Positions 60,211-64,000 of a stretch of 64,000 nucleotides of DNA are shown in pieces. This stretch comes from Thiodiazotropha sp040507225 (lineage in GTDB: Bacteria > Pseudomonadota > Gammaproteobacteria > Chromatiales > Chromatiaceae): the NCBI GenBank assembly GCA_040507225.1, contig JBEVVG010000002.1, positions 186,001 through 250,000 of the forward strand, in the 5' to 3' direction. Every line of letters begins with the position of its first letter. Within the stretch, counting starts at the first letter, position 1. The notes beneath the pieces were generated by a model. That model searched no databases, was not told where the DNA came from, and saw only the letters and a program-made list of their open reading frames with translations. The position numbers were made by a program, and so were the translations under genes.

Positions 60211-63200
60211 CCTTGTGCGGATGCATCCACCTCGTCGAGCAGTCCGATCGCCTTTTCGAAGTCATACTGATCCACTGCCTTGGCGATGAGTCTCAGGGTG
60301 GTGCTGAAGGCCTTGTCCCGGGTCTGGTTTTGCAGTTGCAGCAACACGTCTTCAGCCTCGGTGTCGAAGGCCTCCAGACGCTCGCGCAATTCCCTGATCA
60401 AAGTGCCGACCTGAACATCGCTCTCGTTCTCCGCCGGGGTCTGGGATTCACCTGGCAGAATCAGCGCCTCGATCTCCTCCACCAGATCCCGCATCTCCCG
60501 CTGCAGTGAGGGATAATCGAGATCAACCTGCGGGTTGTCCTGCAGGGCCGTTTCCGCCTCGATGACCCGGCGTCCCAGCGGCTCCGCATGCAGGGTACCT
60601 GCAATCCCCTTCAGGGTGTGCAGATTACGCAATGCCCTGCCGGTATCCCCTGCAGCCTGGGCCTGGCGTGTGTCTTCAATCGTATTTCTCTGATTCTCAA
60701 TGAACTTACCAAGCAGACGCTTGTAAACCTGCATATCCCCGCCCATGCCTCGCAGTCCCCGGGCCAGGTTGAAATGCCGGGTCTCTGGGATTTCCATGGC
60801 CGCAGGAATCTCCGTCGGCGGCGATGCCTCGCCTCCCGGCAGCCGCTCTTTGGGTGACAGCCACTTGACCAGCGTATCCAACATGGTCTGCACATGGATC
60901 GGCTTGGCGATATGGTCGTTCATCCCGGTTTCCAGGGCCTCGCGGATATCATCGTTCATGACGTTCGCGGTCATGGCAATCACCGGCAACCCGGCGAACC
61001 GGGGTTGCGCACGTATCGCCCGGGTTGCCTCGTAACCGTCCATGATCGGCATCTGGCAGTCCATCAGAACCCCATCGTAGTGCGAAGTCTCGAGCATCTC
61101 CAGGGCCTCCCGGCCGTGTACCGCCACATCCACACTGATACCCTGATGCTTCAACAGGCTCACCACCACTTCCTGGTTGAAGGGATTGTCCTCGACCACC
61201 AACAGGTGCTGACCCTCGAGGATAGACCGGTAATCGTATTTATCCCTGTTGAGGTGGGAAACCTGCCCTTTTCCGACTGCGTTCGCCGCCGCGTGAATCA
61301 GGTTTTCGATCAGTACCGGTTTTCCGAGCACACTGGAAACCTGCACCTCCAGCTCTGCCAGGCGCTGTTCCAGGTTGTCGATTCCATGGGCGGTGGTCAT
61401 GATCACCGGTGGCACGGGGTCCCCCATGACATCGCGCAACTGCTTGACCAGTTCAACCCCGTCCGCGTCGCCGATCCGCCAGTCGATGAGCAGAAAATCG
61501 TAGCGCACGCCATTCGCGAGTTTTTCCACCGCATCCTCGACGTTGGTCACGCTCTCCACCTGTATTGCCTGTGACTCCAGAATGGTCTGGAAGATGATGC
61601 GCGCGCTGGTGCTGTCATCCACGATCAGGCAGCGGCAGCCGTGCAACGCCTCCACGTCCCAGGAGGAGACCGGCATCTCATCCTGGCTGCGCACCCCGAA
61701 GGGCAGATAGACATGAAAGGTGCTGCCCACGCCCTCCCGGCTTTCCACGCGAATCGTGCCGCCCATGAGTTCCACCAGGCGACGGCTGATAGAGAGCCCC
61801 AGACCGGTCCCCCCGTACCTGCGGGTGGTCGAAGCATCTGCCTGGCTGAAGGATTCGAAAAGTTTACGTTGATTGTCCTCGCTGATACCGATACCGGTGT
61901 CCTTCACCGAAAAATGCAGCATCACCTCGGAATCCTTGCGCTCCGCCACCTCGACCGAAACGATCACCTCCCCCTGCTCGGTGAATTTCAGCGCATTATT
62001 GCTGAGATTCAACAGCACCTGGCCAAGCCGCATCGGATCCCCGACCAGGAACGCCGGCGCGTCCCCCTGTATGTTGAACAGCAGCTCGATACCCTTTTCC
62101 TCGGCGGTGTAGCTCAGCACGTTGGCAATATCGTCGAACACCGCCTGCAGATGAAACCGGGTCGACTCGATATCCAGCTTACCGGCCTCGATCTTGGACA
62201 GGTCGAGGATATCGTTGATCAACCCCAGCAGGGACTCTGCGGAACGATTGGCCTTGGTGATGAAATTGTGCTGCTCCGGGGTCAAATCGGTCTGCAGGGC
62301 CAGATGGGTCATGCCGATGATGGCGTTCATCGGGGTACGGATCTCATGGCTCATGTTGGCGAGGAACTGGCTTTTCGCGCGGTTGGCCGCTTCGGCCTGT
62401 TCTTTCGCCTGCTGCAGCATGTACTCCTGCACCTTCCGCTCCGAAATATCCTGGAACACCGCCACATGGCCGTCGATCTCACCATCCTTGAAAATCGGCG
62501 TGGCGCTCATGGAGACTGGAAACGCCTTGCCCGATTTGGTGAAGAACAGTTCATCATCGGAATTGTATTCGTGAGTCTGCATCACGCTGATCAGAATCGG
62601 GCAGTCCTCGGCTGCCACCCAGTCACCCGCCTTGTCATGGTGGTGGATCAGGTCATGGATGTTTTCACCGAGGATTTCGAATTTGTTGAACCCGAGCAGT
62701 TGTATCGCCTTCGGGTTGACGAAGGTGCATTCGCCTTCCCTGTTGAGGGCATAGACCCCCTCGCCCATGGTGTTGGTGAGACTCTGCAGAAAGCGGTTGC
62801 TCTCGGTGATGGACTCCTCCATGCTCTTCCGCTCGGTGATGTCGGTGCGAATCGAGATGTACTGAAACGGCACACCCTCTTCATCGACCATCGGCACGAT
62901 GGTCGCCGCAACCCAGTAGTAGGAACCCGTCTTGCTACGGTTCTTTATCTCACCATGCCAGACCCCGCCCGCGGAGATGGTCTCCCACATCTCCTTGTAC
63001 ATGGCATCGTCATGGTAACCCGACTTGATCAACCGATGGCTCTTGCCGATCAGCTCCTCTTGTGTAAAGCCACTGATTTCGCAGAACTTGTCGTTCGCAT
63101 ACAGGATATTGCCATCCACATCCGTGGACGAGACTATGGCATGCTGATCCACAGCAAACTTCTGTAACTCCAGATCCCGGGTCAGGGCCGCCAGACGTTC

Positions 63201-63989
63201 GTTGGAATGCTGTACCTGGCGCGAGATCCAGAACCCCAACACCATGCTGACCACAATCACCACCAGCGACAGTTCTATCTGCAGGGTACGGTAGGCTTCC
63301 CGCTGGTATTCAATGTCCTTCTCCAGAGTCTCCAGTCGCTTGTGGCTTTTGAACAGCAGTCGATTGGCATTCTCCATGGAACGCAGAAACAGCTGCGGCA
63401 GGGTACGCAGGTATTTTTTCACCGCTTCGGCGTGCTCCAGCAGATCTTCCGTCGAGGCCCGGTTCAACTCGGCACGCTGCAGCAGATTTCTCAGGTGCTC
63501 GCTCTCCTGCTCCATCTGCAACAGCTTGGGCGCCAGATCGATCTGTTCCAGAACGTAGCTGTCCGCCGAGGATTTGTGATAGGTGATGACCCGGCGCATC
63601 GACTCAAGGCTTTCGATGTTCAACGGGGTTACCCGGACATAGGTGCCACCCCGCTCGAGCAGATTCAGCAGGCTGCGCAACTCGTCGACGAACTCCTGTA
63701 TCTTCTTCCTGATCCGGTCCTGCCCCCGTTCATTGGCGATCGTCGCCATCTGGTAGAAACCCGCCTCGACCTCCTTGAGGTCGAGCACGATCATTTCACC
63801 GATCATCAATCGGGAGCGTTCGTTGTCCACCTGCGAATTGAGATTGCCGATCAACGACTCGAACAGGATATTCAGCGAGATCAGCAGCAGGAATCCCATC
63901 AGGAAGATACCGAGCAGCAGATGGATCTTGCTCGAGGAGAGTCCCTTTGATTTGAACCAGCCGTCCTTGTTTGTCAACACAAACGACAT
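60207..63989 (-). CDS. Hybrid sensor histidine kinase (TM-PAS-PAS-HK-REC-REC-Hpt)
   Basis: Protein of 1260 residues. Two helices (about 23-45 and 238-256) bracket a helical periplasmic sensor rich in Leu and Glu. Then come PAS 1 (about 275-390), PAS 2 (about 395-520), the kinase His in FLANMSHEIRTPMNAI (near 548), ATP-binding boxes (NLSNNALKFTEQGEV; VKDTGIGIS; GGTGLGLSISRRLVELMGG), REC 1 (about 790-910; LLIDWRIGD), REC 2 (about 930-1055; LMDCQMPIMDGYE) and an Hpt domain (His in LHTLKGIAGTL near 1128). All phospho-accepting residues are present. It heads an operon with the HD-GYP regulator and is complete in this window. Confidence 0.95.
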   Translation of the reverse strand: MSFVLTNKDGWFKSKGLSSSKIHLLLGIFLMGFLLLISLNILFESLIGNLNSQVDNERSRLMIGEMIVLDLKEVEAGFYQMATIANERGQDRIRKKIQEFVDELRSLLNLLERGGTYVRVTPLNIESLESMRRVITYHKSSADSYVLEQIDLAPKLLQMEQESEHLRNLLQRAELNRASTEDLLEHAEAVKKYLRTLPQLFLRSMENANRLLFKSHKRLETLEKDIEYQREAYRTLQIELSLVVIVVSMVLGFWISRQVQHSNERLAALTRDLELQKFAVDQHAIVSSTDVDGNILYANDKFCEISGFTQEELIGKSHRLIKSGYHDDAMYKEMWETISAGGVWHGEIKNRSKTGSYYWVAATIVPMVDEEGVPFQYISIRTDITERKSMEESITESNRFLQSLTNTMGEGVYALNREGECTFVNPKAIQLLGFNKFEILGENIHDLIHHHDKAGDWVAAEDCPILISVMQTHEYNSDDELFFTKSGKAFPVSMSATPIFKDGEIDGHVAVFQDISERKVQEYMLQQAKEQAEAANRAKSQFLANMSHEIRTPMNAIIGMTHLALQTDLTPEQHNFITKANRSAESLLGLINDILDLSKIEAGKLDIESTRFHLQAVFDDIANVLSYTAEEKGIELLFNIQGDAPAFLVGDPMRLGQVLLNLSNNALKFTEQGEVIVSVEVAERKDSEVMLHFSVKDTGIGISEDNQRKLFESFSQADASTTRRYGGTGLGLSISRRLVELMGGTIRVESREGVGSTFHVYLPFGVRSQDEMPVSSWDVEALHGCRCLIVDDSTSARIIFQTILESQAIQVESVTNVEDAVEKLANGVRYDFLLIDWRIGDADGVELVKQLRDVMGDPVPPVIMTTAHGIDNLEQRLAELEVQVSSVLGKPVLIENLIHAAANAVGKGQVSHLNRDKYDYRSILEGQHLLVVEDNPFNQEVVVSLLKHQGISVDVAVHGREALEMLETSHYDGVLMDCQMPIMDGYEATRAIRAQPRFAGLPVIAMTANVMNDDIREALETGMNDHIAKPIHVQTMLDTLVKWLSPKERLPGGEASPPTEIPAAMEIPETRHFNLARGLRGMGGDMQVYKRLLGKFIENQRNTIEDTRQAQAAGDTGRALRNLHTLKGIAGTLHAEPLGRRVIEAETALQDNPQVDLDYPSLQREMRDLVEEIEALILPGESQTPAENESDVQVGTLIRELRERLEAFDTEAEDVLLQLQNQTRDKAFSTTLRLIAKAVDQYDFEKAIGLLDEVDASAQG

Positions 63990-64000
63990 CAGAAGCGGGT

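Noticed and set aside
59125..60270. A 381-codon plus-strand open frame over the HD-GYP gene
   Set aside because: Antisense shadow; the HD-GYP and receiver motifs on the minus strand are unambiguous.

Overview
The window is high-GC bacterial chromosome with dense, short-gapped operons on both strands. The gene content (TrkH, MnhBCDEFG, NasR-regulated NirBD, YkgJ and UPF0149 proteins, PEP-CTERM and IPTL-CTERM proteins, many c-di-GMP and hybrid-kinase proteins) points to a free-living or environmental gammaproteobacterium, plausibly of the Chromatiales/sulfur-oxidiser type. That placement is an inference from family content only. I see no rRNA, tRNA, CRISPR array, integrase or transposase.

Layout. 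1-2.7 kb: 3' part of a large surface repeat protein with an IPTL-CTERM tail. 3.2-5.9 kb (-): YqiA-type esterase, PsiE, TrkH. 6.1-8.8 kb (+): BtuF/BtuC/BtuD-type metal-chelate ABC importer. 8.8-12.2 kb (-): HAMP-PAS-GGDEF-EAL protein and a PhnD-like binding protein. 12.3-15.2 kb (+): GbsR/MarR regulator, DCC thiol-disulfide protein, membrane protein, Cys-motif SH3 protein, YecA/SEC-C protein. 15.3-17.6 kb: PEP-CTERM protein and small secreted proteins. 17.7-22.0 kb (-): RND efflux pump and its adaptor.

22.2-29.4 kb is a nitrite-assimilation locus: nirB, nirD, an FNT channel, a PP2C-kinase fusion, and the NIT-ANTAR antiterminator NasR. Upstream of nirB I can read an NtrC-type site, a sigma-54 -24/-12 promoter, a tandem hairpin whose second loop fits the ANTAR rule, and a 20-bp terminator stem just before the start codon. 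Together these make a legible nitrogen-limitation plus nitrate/nitrite antitermination switch, with the likely regulator encoded a few genes away.

29.6-40.8 kb (mostly -): a lipoprotein, then a nine-gene Mrp-like cation/proton antiporter operon (mnhE-F-G-B-C-D-D', a third NDH-type subunit and a universal stress protein), followed by small genes and a YkgJ cysteine-cluster protein.

41.1-56.8 kb (+) is the standout region: a long operon behind a second sigma-54/NtrC-type promoter. It encodes an ABC importer of the urea-carboxylase family, a creatininase homologue, a type III glutamine synthetase homologue, a NikR-like ribbon-helix-helix protein, two DUF1989 proteins, a biotin-dependent urea/guanidine carboxylase and allophanate hydrolase. 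It runs on into a fatty-acid desaturase, a TIM-barrel protein and an EamA transporter. The carboxylase plus paired DUF1989 proteins match the recently described guanidine pathway (guanidine carboxylase, carboxyguanidine deiminase, allophanate hydrolase), although no guanidine riboswitch is visible. Palindromic CCCCTCTCCC/GGGAGAGGGG repeats sit in its internal gaps.

57.0-58.0 kb is a small AT-rich patch with a HAD hydrolase and a gene remnant, probably acquired. 58.0-64.0 kb (-) is a signalling operon: hybrid histidine kinase, HD-GYP response regulator, HDOD protein.
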